DNA from: Tigriopus japonicus
Lineage: Eukaryota; Arthropoda; Copepoda; Harpacticoida; Harpacticidae
Assembly (NCBI GenBank): GCA_010645155.1
Contig: JAAGOF010000071.1
Coordinates: 1,141,896-1,205,895 of the forward strand
Length of the DNA: 64,000 nucleotides
Direction of reading: 5' to 3'
The notes beneath the pieces were generated by a model. That model ran no database searches. It worked only from the letters and a program-made list of their open reading frames with translations, and was not told the DNA's origin. Position numbers and translations under genes: made by a program. Of the stretch, positions 19,824-30,626 are shown one piece after another. Position 1 is the stretch's first letter. Each line of letters starts with the position of its first letter.

Positions 19824-22660
19824 GGAATCAGAATGGCATCAAGCTTTTTTGCTGATATGGGCCTCTGAACAAGGTCCTTAAGGTGACTGTCCCAGTGCTA
19901 TCTTATATTCCTTGGTTGAATGAATAAATAATTAAGAAGACGAAATGTTTTTTTTAGACTCTCGTTTGAGAATAAAACTTGATTTGTTGTGTATTTGGAC
20001 GTATTTAAGATATAAAACCACATGAATAACATCCAGTTGTGGCATGAGAATGCCATCTTGTCCTTACTCAGCCACACTTGTCACATACATTGAAAGGTTT
20101 ACCAATCACAGGCATGCCACTTTTTCCCTTTAATAACTTTTTGCTTTGCCAATTCACTTGACTTCCTCATCCTGGCAATTCAAATGTTTAGCTTGTCCCA
20201 TACAAATGTATTGCATCATTTCTTATTTGCAATGTGTTTCATGATTTTAAGATGTTTGTCGCTTCATTGTCCAAGTCTTCTTAACAAAAAGTATATTTGG
20301 CTCAAGATACCATAAATTTGGCAAAGCTATCATCAGACTACAAGAACGTTTATCCCATTTGTACCGTAAAATACTTTCGAGTGACAAAGTTACGAATTCA
20401 TATCCATCACCATGTTGTCAATTGACTTGGCCTTTGCAACGTGAATTTTGATTTCACCTTTAAGCTTTTGCATCAATCAATTTGCATCATATGTTCCTCA
20501 AAACCAGGTTTCTAAAAGATTGAAGTCAGAAATTTTCGTTGTTTATTTCACATTTCAAATGCCTGTAGTAGTATTACCGCTGAAAGGAAAATAAGGAACA
20601 AAAATAGTGAGCATGCCTGGTGAACCACAAACAGTGCACGTTCAGATGTTAGTTGGTAAATATTGTATTTATTCCTACTAAATGTTAGAGAATGGTAACT
20701 ATCTAAAACTTGTCCACAGATGTAGCGTTTGTAGATTGCATTCAAAGATTGAGTGGCGTCTCCAGAACGATGAAGCGATCGAGAGAATCAATTCGTGAAG
20801 TGACGGGGAAGGATACCGGAACGTCGTCAAAAATTGAAAGAATTAGCCCGTTGAAACAATCTGATTCAATTTTTTATTCTGCCGGTCAATGGCTGGAGAG
20901 ATTCTTGAGTAAGGCAGCGAGGGGGTAGATTTGCGTCAGGAGATATGCGGTGTCATTGTTCAAGAAAAGGGATTTGCGAGGCATCTTTCAGATACTTGAG
21001 AAAACGGCGTAGAGGGCTTCCCATGTGGACCTTGAAATTTTTGCTTTTTTAATGTTTACTTTCAACGGAACTTGATCCTCATCTCTGCAGAGAGGGTTGC
21101 CAGATTATGGAAGAGCCAAAGGACGGCAAAGTCATATTTAGACCTAAAAATCATGTTGCCAAAATTTCTACCTAAGTGACACTGGTAAATCTTGAATTGC
21201 TCTTCAAAGAGACATCCAACGACAGTTTTAATGAAAATGTTAAGTTGTGGAAGCATTTGCACTTCTGTCAATTCAGACTGTTTTTTTGAGATTTGGTCTT
21301 TATGATTTGAATGTCGCAGCACTAATCACATTATTTTTCTTGTCACACGTCTTCCTTCTCTGAACAACCTCAAGCCATTTTTAAAAGCCAGATGACTTGA
21401 AAACGACATTTTTCCATTGGATATTGATTTTGTTTGGCACTAATTATGCTTTAAATCCATCACTAATTATAAAACAATTAGGTATGTACGATCAGCCATG
21501 GGATTTTGCGCTATCAAAGCCATATAAATTTTCAAGTGAAATTGGCGGCGCTGAATCAGCTGAAAATGAATCAAGCATGCTCGATGCTTTCCGAGGCTGC
21601 ATTGCAGGAAGCATTGGCATCGATGCCATCAAGCCAGTCAGCTTGTTTTACATCACTACCAGGTAGCTATGGCATGGGTGTCAAATATGAGTAGTGTTTA
21701 GATTTAATCCTCAATAATCCAATATGTCAACGTTTCACGATGTAGAGGAAATCAAGGGTAAACTAAGTAATTCCTGCGGAAATGAGCAATAAATTGGAAA
21801 AGCTTTCAGTGCAGTGATGTCTGAAATGAATTCAGTTGTAAAACTAGAAAATTTGCTCATTAATGTTTTATTTTACCATTTATTTATTTCGTAAATGATT
21901 ATTCAACAAAAAGGATCACAACTTTATGTTTTCACCTTAAGGTACATGAAGTGTTAAACATGCCAACTCAATTAGATCCAAAGGCTGGGGGTTCTTTTCT
22001 GTGCTCACTAACTCATTCGGTTTAAGACTTGAAGGTAAGCATATCAATGAAGGTTTTGAGAACAGATCATCATTTGGAAGCATAAATCATTTTTGCATTT
22101 CTTCGTCATTTGTGTCCCAATGTCGTCTTTGGAACTGCTTGAAGTTTTCGAACATCATCATTGATGTCAATGGTTGGGGCTTCTAGGGAGCTTCTCAGTT
22201 TCACTTAAGGCTTTTAAAAGACCAAAAGAACTTTGAAAATCTTCATCAGACTTTGATGGGCAAAAGATGGTTAATCGGGAAGGTGGATGGTCTATTGACA
22301 CTTCACAAACTGGACTTTCTTTGACGTTGGTTCCACCGACTAAACAGCTAAACAGATTCTTCCTTCAATGTTCAGGTTGGTTTATCAATTCCTATTTTCT
22401 TGCCCAGCTCTGATATTCATTCACTTGGATCTTTTTTAACTACTAGTTTGATGAAATCACTCGTTCAATAATGTGCAGAATCCGATTTCCACTACATCCT
22501 GCGTCACTTGATTGTTCTGGCACTTGACACGAAGCCTTCAGATGTTTTCAATGGGGTGTTTTCTTGTTTTTTTACCTCTATCACGTTAATTACCGAGGAT
22601 TTGAAGCAAAAACTCTCCGTTCATAGAAATGAGTTCACTCGATGGACCTCCTCAGGCTAG
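19824..22660. other. Non-coding DNA with one weak exon candidate
   Basis: AT-rich sequence without recognised repeats or domains, apart from the open stretch at 20720-20928 listed separately. Confidence 0.4.
20720..20928 (+). CDS. Hypothetical terminal exon, unrecognised
   Basis: An open stretch of about 69 codons follows an acceptor-like TTGTCCACAG and ends in TAG. It is richer in Ser, Arg and Lys and less AT-rich than its surroundings (KRSRESIREVTGKDTGTSSK). No domain is recognised and no matching upstream exon was found, so it may be a chance frame. Confidence 0.2.
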
Positions 22661-22661
22661 T

Positions 22662-22735
22662 GATGTGGCTTGATGCTGATTTTCGATCTTCAAGTTGTTG
22701 AGGCTAGTGATGGGTAGTGATGGGGGGCAAACAAG
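22662..22735. repeat. hAT-end-like repeat (copy 2) with doubled TIR word
   Basis: It opens TAGTGATGTGGCTTGATGC, as at 19441, and then carries TAGTGATGGG twice in a row (22705 and 22715), the second reading into GGGGGCAAAC. This resembles stacked hAT ends. No target duplication was found. Confidence 0.4.
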
Positions 22736-22986
22736 AGATTGGGCAAGCTGTATTGGCACAATGCTTGGGCTTGCTGAAGCTTGGCATAGCTTGGGTGCTT
22801 GTACAAGTACTTTTCCCAGCTAACAGGTTTGCCAAATTTGTTATGAACGAAGAATAAACTTGCCATCCGAATTTCACTAAACCAGGCTGATTCAGTTAAA
22901 TAGGGCCCATACCTTTGAAAGGATGTATTTTTAAGAAAATTACACACTTCAGTTCTCTCACATGGGGAAATGCAAAATATTTCGAG

Positions 22987-23644
22987 AATGGGACACTGTA
23001 ATCGCATGCGTTTTCTTTTCTTACCGCTGGAGCCATCACCCCAACTTCAATCCGCCTGTCTTAGCTTGGAAGAAGCGAGAGTGCTTCAGTTAAAACGTGA
23101 TAAATCCCTCCTGTGAAGGGCCTTTTGCCAAAATGAGAACAGAATTGACTGGGGTAGAGACATATCTAAGTCATCAAACAATCACTCTCAACGTTGGTCG
23201 ACAAAATGCTGAGGATTTTACGATCAAAATGATAGCGATGATATTACGCTTCTTCACAGTCCAGCCCTGCTTTGCCCATCTGCCAGTCTGCGCTCCGTTA
23301 CCTTAGCGGGAAATTTCAAAATTGCTCGCTCTCTTCTCGAAGGCAGACGAGACGCGGCAGCTGAGGCTGGAGTGTGAGGAAAAGTGAAATCATCACTATC
23401 ATTTTGATCGTAAAATGCTCGGCATTTTGTCAACTAATGTTGAGAGTGATTGTTTGATGACTTAGATATGTCTCTACCCTAATCAATTCTGTTCTCATTT
23501 TGGCAAAAAGCCTTTCACAGGAGGGATTTATCACGTTTTCACTGAAGCACTCTCACTTCTTCCAAGCTAAGACAGGCGGATTGAAGTTGGGGTGATGGCT
23601 CCAGCGGTAAGAAAAGAAAACGCATGCGATTACAGTGTCCCATT
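22987..23644. repeat. 658-bp palindrome with 280-bp arms
   Basis: The arms 22987-23266 and 23365-23644 are inverted copies with no net length change and, by eye, well above 90% identity. A 98-bp spacer separates them. The first 80 or so bases of each arm are identical. No open frame or terminal repeat explains it. The right arm ends where a MITE remnant begins (23646). Transcription would give a long double-stranded hairpin RNA. Confidence 0.9.
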
Positions 23645-23645
23645 G

Positions 23646-23705
23646 GCAGACCTAGCTTGGCAACCTATCGTGAATATGATTTGAGATTGGATTGTTTCCA
23701 TCAAT
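23646..23705 (-). mobile_element. Remnant of hAT MITE family A
   Basis: About 60 bases on the minus strand match the first 60 bases of the family A MITE (TATTGATGGAAACAATCC through AGGTCTGCC), cut off where the palindrome begins. Confidence 0.7.
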
Positions 23706-24089
23706 AATCAAGACCAACTTTTTGAGAGTTGTTCTTGAAGCCTTTGTTTTTGTCCATATATATTTTGGATGAACCCTATACAACCCAAAAGCTTAAATGT
23801 GTTCTTCCTATCAGACACTTATTCGGTGTTTTAAGAGGAAAGTTCCTAGTCATAGTATTCAAATCCAAGGCATGGTCACCTTGTGGCGTCTTCCGGTCTT
23901 TCAAGAAAGTGAACACTAGCAATAGCAAAAATTGACCCAAAAACATTACTCAATTCCACATTTGATTCATCAATTGCATGGCCGTTATTTGACTGGTCAC
24001 ATATTTCAAATGTTCCCGCAATTTTGTCCCCTCAACAGTTGGCGACGGGTGACACGTTTTTACGATTACACTCCATCTAGTATTTAATA

Positions 24090-24755
24090 GATCCTACTGG
24101 TCCTAGTCCAGGATTTGAGGTCAGCTGTAGCGACCGTTGAGGTTTTACTTTACTTTATGGTACTTTATGATAAAGGCTTAAGCCTTTACTTTAGTGATGG
24201 GAACAATCCAATCACCAATCATTTTCACGACAGGTTTTCCAACTAGGTCTGCCAATAAGCCTTCAGGGTCTAGCGTTTTTCAATTGAATACAATGAGGAA
24301 TAAAACTTTCCTCTGAAGGCGAACGCAAATGGCACCCCTTGCCTTATTTGACTTTGGATCAGGGAGGCTACGCAAAGGGAACTTGCTTCTTGATTTAACA
24401 AAGTGGTGTACTATGTAAGGGGTGATGGCAAACCTAAAGCTAGCAACTTCGTGTGAGAAAGATTGAAAGATTGCATTTTTCCATCAGTATTTTACTTGTG
24501 CTCTGACAGCACCTCCAAATCCCAAGGAATCAGGCTAGTTCGAACACTGAAGTCCTCCTGTCTTCTTTAACGGACTTCTTCATTGTTCAATCTTTAGCCC
24601 ATTAATCTTCGTAGGGAATATGTAGGAGCTGATCCTCTAACAACATTTAAAGTAGGATTGGACAGATTTTTAATATCATTCCTGATCAACTCACTATTCA
24701 AGTGTTGCACAGATCTGCCAACAGTAACTCGTTGGTAGACCAATTTTGGTATGAC
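24090..24755 (+). mobile_element. LINE ORF2 3' fragment, split by a MITE
   Basis: Plus-strand segments 24090-24148 and 24490-24755 match consecutive parts of the C-terminal ORF2 coding sequence of the LINE at 27579-30539. They include the NPGFE/SCSDRRG region, then TAPPNPKES, and later REYVGADPLT and RSANSNSLVD equivalents. Stops and indels are frequent. The MITE at 24192-24489 separates the two parts. Confidence 0.8.
24192..24489. mobile_element. hAT MITE, family A (copy 2), inside a LINE fragment
   Basis: The 298-bp element begins TAGTGATGGGAACAATCC and ends CCATCAGTA. Its flanks CTTTACTT (24184) and TTTTACTT (24490) agree in seven of eight bases, consistent with an aged hAT duplication. 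A further 43 or so bases of extra sequence (24149-24191) lie between the LINE break and the MITE. Confidence 0.85.
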
Positions 24756-25071
24756 CGAAAAAAAAGAAAAAAAACAACCCCCCAAAAAATATCAGGCTTA
24801 TTTTTCAAATATTTTGGCATTTTGAAGAATATCCTTTTCAAATTTTGCCACTTTTTAGCAAAAAATTTCCGGGGGCCAACTGATCTGTTTTTGTCCGCCA
24901 AAATTTGGTATGTAAGTTGCGTCACAGCATAGTATTCTTTTCCAAATGCTTTAGTAGTATTCTGTTTGGTTTAGAAATCTTGAAAGAGTAGTTGTCAGTA
25001 TATTCGCGAAAGAGTAGGTGCCAAAGTGTTCAGGCCTGCTCAGACTCACATATGAAAATCTGCATCTAGTC

Positions 25072-25320
25072 GAGGGGTCGGTAAACGTTTTTGTGTCAAG
25101 GCCCACCAAAATTGGTTTGGTGAAGTCGGGGCCCACTATACAGATGGTAGCAAGCTCATGGGCCCGCAAATTAATGATCAAATACCTCTGGGCCCACAAG
25201 TACAGTGGTATGGATGTCTCACGGGCCAATTATCTAGGATTTTCCTCATAGCTCGTGGGCCCACCAACGATCCCCCATGGGCCCACGTGTGGGCCGCGGC
25301 CTACCGGTTGCGGCCCCCTG
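25072..25320. mobile_element. hAT MITE, family B (GGGGTCGG ends)
   Basis: The 249-bp element starts GAGGGGTCGGTAAACG and ends CGGTTGCGGCCCCCTG, close to the CAGGGGTCGGCAAAC ends common in hAT elements. Flanks ATCTAGTC (25064-25071) and ATCTAGAC (25321-25328) agree in seven of eight bases. The interior is rich in GGGCCCAC words and has no coding. Confidence 0.8.
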
Positions 25321-25642
25321 ATCTAGACGATACGACAGGGTGCTTTTTGACCGGATGAAAAGCAATTTTACCATGTGCCCAAAAACTTTCCTAAATCTTC
25401 GACGGGTAACCTTTAGTATTCCGTTTTGTGCGTAAAACTTATTTCTTGCCTTCATTTTTTTATTAGTACAAGCACTTCATTTCTAGTTTAACACTTTAAG
25501 AACACATTGTGGTTCTTGGACTGACGAGAGCTCTTGGACTGACCAATCACCACCAATCATTAGCAAGGACATCAAAGGACAAACTTATCGAGTCATGGCA
25601 GTGACAATTAAGAGGTTGGGCAATTCCAACAGAATCTTGCGT

Positions 25643-26532
25643 TTATGACTTGTCATTTGTTTCTTTCGGAGACTTCCTCATGCACACCATTTCCAGATTT
25701 TGGCGTGTCATCCGATCCTTTGGAATAAAGTCACCGGCAGGGATTCTTTTCACTTCGACGTATCCATGTTTGGTATACCAAGGGAACAAATCTGCTCGAC
25801 AAGAGACAACCCACACCACGGAGCTTGGTGCCAAGCTCTCACCAAACTCCAATAGCATCTTTCCTAATCCCTTACCCTGAAATTAAATCACAACCAAAAT
25901 TTCACACCAAATCAATATGAGAACACAATGGACAAAATCCGAAATTTGATTCATAAAATTTCATTGCTACATCAGATTCTAAGCAGTCTAAATAGAAAAA
26001 GAGAAGTTAGTTAGAAAGACAAAAAGACGAATGAAAACTATGAGTGTGACTTCAAGGCTAAGAACAGGATAAGCTGCATAAAGCGGGGCACCAACGATGC
26101 TGGACAAACTCAAGCGAGCGTACCGGAAATTCACCCTTCAATTTGAATACAATGGCAATTCTTTTATCAATCCCATATGATCTCTCTTGTTTACACAGGG
26201 CATGTTAAACTTGCCTTGATCGATTTGCGAACTGCGATAGGCCCAATATCGACTTCGTCATTTTCCACCACGGCCACTAGCACGCCCATCACTCTATTCT
26301 CTTCATCTTTTAGAACCCACGTGGCCTCCAATTTCGCTGCAGCTTCACCCAAGTTTAAAAATCGGGTGCATCTTTTAAAGGCCACATTCTCGTTGCCAGT
26401 TTCCACCTGATACGCCTCATTGACCACATCAAAGATGGACTGAAGGTCAGATTCTTGGGCTTTGCTGAAAGGATGGATTAAACATTGTCACACTTTTCGA
26501 CAAACGGAGCTCGTGAATTACCTGATTTGCAT
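25643..26532 (-). CDS. GNAT-family N-acetyltransferase, copy A
   Basis: Three exons: 26532-26522 (ATG CAA ATC AG), 26464-26215 and 25876-25643, giving 495 nt, 164 residues plus stop. Splice phases agree throughout. Intron 1 is 57 bp. Intron 2 (338 bp) appears to use a GC donor (AAG|GCAAGT). GNAT enzymes move acetyl from acetyl-CoA to an amine. The fold shows in IFDVVNEAYQ (helix 1), the strand ending IGPIAVRKS, the acetyl-CoA loop GKGLGK at the start of exon 3, and the late FPWYTKHGYVEVKR segment. Length fits small GNAT enzymes. Substrate and location cannot be told, and no signal peptide is seen. Copy B at 32770-35474 is a paralogue with the same length and splice positions. Confidence 0.85.
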
Positions 26533-27483
26533 GATGGTTCTCAAAAAATGGGACCACTGTTTACAAGGGTTGTTGACTCTCTTCGTGAATTATCTCCTTG
26601 AGAGATAAGACACCGCTCAGAAACAGGTTCATCTGGATTACGTAAGAGAACACAGAGATGTCAAGGTGATGCAAGTAGTGTTCAATAGAACACTGACAGT
26701 TTGCATCAGCATATTTTCCTCTCAAAGATACTTCGGGGATCCAATGTACTTTAACAAAAATGTCACCAATAAGCATGCAGCTGTTCAGAATGAAAACTTG
26801 GCTCACTGATTTGAACTAATGTATGACTGCATCCAGAATGACTTTGGTATTAAAATATACAGCAAACATGTAAAGACCTATTTTATTTACCTGCAGTTTT
26901 AACTTAAGGTAACGAGTAACCAGATTTGTCAATGTTAAATTGAAGTATGGAGAAAAAGTCTCTTAAACACAAAAATTCACAAACGAAATCAGAAGCCTAC
27001 TATAATGATATGCCCTAGTAGCTCCAAGACCTATAGGACGTCCAAGTTTCTGGCATCTAAGCATGTACAAAACAAGTAGACACTGGCATCGTCCACAGAA
27101 ACCTACCAAAGGGTCGATGTCAACATTGATACCGACACTAATGGGGACATCGAAATTAATACCCACGCCAGGTGTGAGAGTTTTCTTTGTGGAAATTTTG
27201 TATTTTTCGCAAAAAAATCAAAAGAACCGAAAGCTGAAAAGCCGGCCTTGGTGTCGAGTTTTGACACCGATACCGGCTTTTGCTCACCCCTACCGCCGTC
27301 ACGCACAAACCAAAAGAAGAAGCAATGAAAAGAAGTGCTTTAATCATTGAAAAAATGTCAAGTAAGTGGAAGTAATCATGAGATGAAAGACCTGTGTCAA
27401 TTACTTCTAAAAGGTAATTGATAACAATTACAATTAAATTGGTCTCAAAAGTAATTAAATGCAATTACAATTACTTTATTTTT
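26533..27483. other. Intergenic DNA between GNAT copy A and the LINE
   Basis: No gene is recognised. A TAATTG-rich stretch at 27405-27480 resembles that at 17446-18096 in reverse. It sits immediately beyond the 3' end of the LINE. Confidence 0.45.
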
Positions 27484-27524
27484 ATGTTTTTTTTTGGGGG
27501 GGGGGCGGATTTTTCAATACCGCT

Positions 27525-27545
27525 ACAAGGAATGGGATTCCTTGT
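27525..27545 (-). other. LINE 3' hairpin
   Basis: ACAAGGAAT and ATTCCTTGT pair as a 9-bp stem around a 3-base loop near the 3' end of the element RNA. The same structure, with some paired or single changes, is present at 18690-18710, 32217-32237 and 47217-47237. In LINEs, 3' RNA structures of this sort can be recognised by the element's RT. Confidence 0.7.
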
Positions 27546-27578
27546 AAAGAGAGATAATCATTATTATAGTTTCAGTAA

Positions 27579-30500
27579 TTAATGTTTATATGAAATTTGA
27601 TCTACCAATGAGTTACTGTTGGCAGATCTATACAACCCTTGTATGGTGGGTTGGTCAGGAATAGTATTTAAGAATTTGTCCAATCCTGCCTTAAATGCTG
27701 TTAGAGGATCAGCTCCTACATATTCCCGACAAAGGCAAATAGGCAACAAATTGAACAATGAAGGAGCCCGATAAAGAAGAGAGGAGGACTTCATTGTTCG
27801 AATTAGCCTTGATTCCTTAGGATTTGGAGGTGCTCTCAGAACGCACGTAAAACCTCTACGATCGCTACAACTGATCTCAAATCCTGGGTTAGGACAGAGC
27901 CCATGAATGCTCTTGAAAACATACAGTATCAGATACCTTTCATACCTTCTCTGAGTACTGTACAGCCCTAACTTCTGGAGCCTCTCCCAATACGAGAGCT
28001 CTCTCATTCCTGTGATGTTCCTAGTAAAACATCTTTGGACCTGCTCGACCTTTTGCAAACCTGCTGAACTCATTGGAGCCCAAATGGGTGAGGCATATTC
28101 AAGATGCGGCTGAACAATCGACTTGTACAGAGTTAGCATCGTAATACTATCTCTGGACTTGAAAGTGCGATAGATCCAGCCACATGTTTGAAATGCCTTC
28201 CCCACTTTCAACTGGATATGCTCATCAAACTTTCCATCATCTTGGACGACAACTCCCAAATCTCTCATGGACGATACCTGCTCAATATCACAACCTCCAT
28301 TGTCTTTGAGTGGAACATCTAATTTTGACGCCCCATACGTCATTGTGCGGAATTTCATCCCGTTCAATGCCATGTTACTCTCGCCAACCCAAGAGTAGAC
28401 CTTCTCCAAGTCCTCAACTAAACATTTCGAGTCCTGCCCATTCCTTCCACAAACTAATTTTGTGTCATCAGCATATGAAGAAATACTGGCTTTTGTTCTA
28501 AAATTCTGGAGAGGAGCAATAAAGAGAATAAACAAGAGCGGACCTAAAATTGAACCTTGCGGAACACCTGACTTGACATCATACATGCCGCTAAAAGATC
28601 CTTCGACTTTAACTATTTGCTTCCTTTCGCTTATAAAACTATCAATCCAAGTCAGGACCTTACCCTGGACCCCTAACTCTTTGAGTTGATCGAGCAAAAG
28701 ACCATGATCTACCTTATCGAAGGCCTTGGCAAAGTCAAGATAGACTACATCAACTGACTCATGACTTTCGAGCCCTTCAATGATTTGCTCAATATGATCA
28801 ACCAATTGGGTTACTGTACTAAAATGAGCTCGAAACCCATGCTGTCCAGAAGGAATTAAATCATGGACTTCCAAATAATCTACAAGCTTGGACTTCATAA
28901 TCTTCTCAAAAACCTTTGCAACGCTGGAGGTCAGAGAAATGGGCCTATAATTACTAGGGAGTGACTTATCTCCGCCCTTAAAAATTGGAACGACATGAGC
29001 TACTTTTAGAGAGGAGGGAAACTTGCCCTGATCTAAAATGCAACGCATCAAATAGGAGAAAACAGGGGCAAGAATCTGTGAACATTTCATCAGAAACTGA
29101 GATGTCACACCATCAGGTCCAGGAGAACTCGAGAGCTTTAAGCTCTTGATGATCTCAAAAGCATCTTGATCTGTGACTACCAGATCCTCCAGTCGATTAT
29201 CCTGACTATCAATGCCAGTCTCATCAAAAACATTGCTACAGTCATGGCCTGCTCTGAATACCCTTTTTGGAATTGAAAATACACTTAAGAACTGATTTCC
29301 AAGCATACTGGCCATAACCTCACTATCATTGACGGTTTTACCGCCGACCTCAAAAGGTCCTACAGGATGCTTCATTTTTCTCTTTGTATTCGCAAACGAG
29401 AAAAACGCCTTTGGATTAGTCTTAACCTCCTGGATCACTCTACTTTCCTTCTCTAACTGATCGGAATCAATGGAGGCCCTAATCTTTGATTGGACCACAT
29501 CCAATTTGCTTTGGAGGCTGGCTACAACAAATGGATTTGAAGTACGTCGAAGTCTATTCGAAAGCTGACAACTCCGTTTGAACAACTTCTTTCTAACCTT
29601 TGGAATTCCAGACAATGGCCTACCTTTTGCCACTATTTCTGGAATACCACCGGACAAACAAACCTCGTCAAAAAGTGAAATTAGCTTATTTATAGCTTCA
29701 TCTATTGATGGTTCCTGCTTTAGAATGGAAATCAAGTCCAACTCGCCTAATCTTTCAACAATAATGGGCCAGTGTTCATCTTTGAACTTAAACTTGGCCA
29801 CGCCCACCTTTTGAGCAGGTTTAACTCTAGAGCTCGCAGGCTTTTGAGTAATGGTCGACCCTATCTCAAGAATGTGATGATCTGAAAGACTACATGGGGC
29901 AACATGGACATACTGGATCAGATCAGGGTCATTGGAAAAAACTAAGTCCAGAACACTCTCTGCTCTGGTTGCAACACCAACGTGTTGAGAGAGATTACGC
30001 AAGATCGCAAACTCTTCTAATTTTTCGAAAGACGGCGATGCCGTTTTCGAAATGGGAATGTACCCATCCGGACTAACCTCCCACTCAACAATGCTAGCCG
30101 GAAAATTGAAGTCGCCAACAACAAAGAGTCGAGAACAAACTTCTCGATCTAACTCCTTTCCAATGAATTGGAGAGCTGACAGAAATGAAGAAGAGCTACA
30201 AGAAGGTGGCCGATACATTGTTACAACCGTAAGATCAAGGGCCTTGATATGACAAATCAAAACTTCTACTTCTCCATTCGACATTCGTACATGACTAAGA
30301 AGTAAGTCTTTCCTGACATATAGACATACGCCCCCATGTGGGAAAATGGGATTATCAGGGCGTACTCTATCACATCGAACTAGTCTAAAACCAGCTATTG
30401 CTACTTCTTCGTCTAAAACTCCTGGACGAAGCCAAGTCTCTGTGATAGAAATGAAGGATACCTCTCGATCAATGGCTAACTCCTCCAATACTTTGACCTT

Positions 30501-30626
30501 TGTGCTGTCTTTTTTGGAAATCAGACAATGCACGTTCAAATAGAGCCCTTTTATGGGCTTAAAGTCTTCCGATGGACCAAGTCTATCAGTTCTTGGACCT
30601 TCCTGTCTAACCTTAAAAAATCCTGC
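27579..30626 (-). CDS. LINE ORF2: endonuclease and reverse transcriptase
   Basis: Open from just after a TAA at 30629 to the stop at 27579. Counting from the Leu codon at 30539, the AP-endonuclease motifs are TETWL (about 33-37), GDFNF (142-146) and SDHH (219-222). The RT shows SSPGPDG, PISLTS, SSGQHGF-like and GVPQGS motifs and the catalytic YADD at 689-692. The protein nicks chromosomal DNA and copies the element RNA at the nick. No Met precedes residue 86, which is already inside the endonuclease. The frame is -1 relative to ORF1 with about 74 nt overlap. No stop or frameshift is seen, so ORF2 may still be functional. Confidence 0.9.
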   Translation of the reverse strand, partial: AGFFKVRQEGPRTDRLGPSEDFKPIKGLYLNVHCLISKKDSTKVKVLEELAIDREVSFISITETWLRPGVLDEEVAIAGFRLVRCDRVRPDNPIFPHGGVCLYVRKDLLLSHVRMSNGEVEVLICHIKALDLTVVTMYRPPSCSSSSFLSALQFIGKELDREVCSRLFVVGDFNFPASIVEWEVSPDGYIPISKTASPSFEKLEEFAILRNLSQHVGVATRAESVLDLVFSNDPDLIQYVHVAPCSLSDHHILEIGSTITQKPASSRVKPAQKVGVAKFKFKDEHWPIIVERLGELDLISILKQEPSIDEAINKLISLFDEVCLSGGIPEIVAKGRPLSGIPKVRKKLFKRSCQLSNRLRRTSNPFVVASLQSKLDVVQSKIRASIDSDQLEKESRVIQEVKTNPKAFFSFANTKRKMKHPVGPFEVGGKTVNDSEVMASMLGNQFLSVFSIPKRVFRAGHDCSNVFDETGIDSQDNRLEDLVVTDQDAFEIIKSLKLSSSPGPDGVTSQFLMKCSQILAPVFSYLMRCILDQGKFPSSLKVAHVVPIFKGGDKSLPSNYRPISLTSSVAKVFEKIMKSKLVDYLEVHDLIPSGQHGFRAHFSTVTQLVDHIEQIIEGLESHESVDVVYLDFAKAFDKVDHGLLLDQLKELGVQGKVLTWIDSFISERKQIVKVEGSFSGMYDVKSGVPQGSILGPLLFILFIAPLQNFRTKASISSYADDTKLVCGRNGQDSKCLVEDLEKVYSWVGESNMALNGMKFRTMTYGASKLDVPLKDNGGCDIEQVSSMRDLGVVVQDDGKFDEHIQLKVGKAFQTCGWIYRTFKSRDSITMLTLYKSIVQPHLEYASPIWAPMSSAGLQKVEQVQRCFTRNITGMRELSYWERLQKLGLYSTQRRYERYLILYVFKSIHGLCPNPGFEISCSDRRGFTCVLRAPPNPKESRLIRTMKSSSLLYRAPSLFNLLPICLCREYVGADPLTAFKAGLDKFLNTIPDQPTIQGLYRSANSNSLVDQISYKH

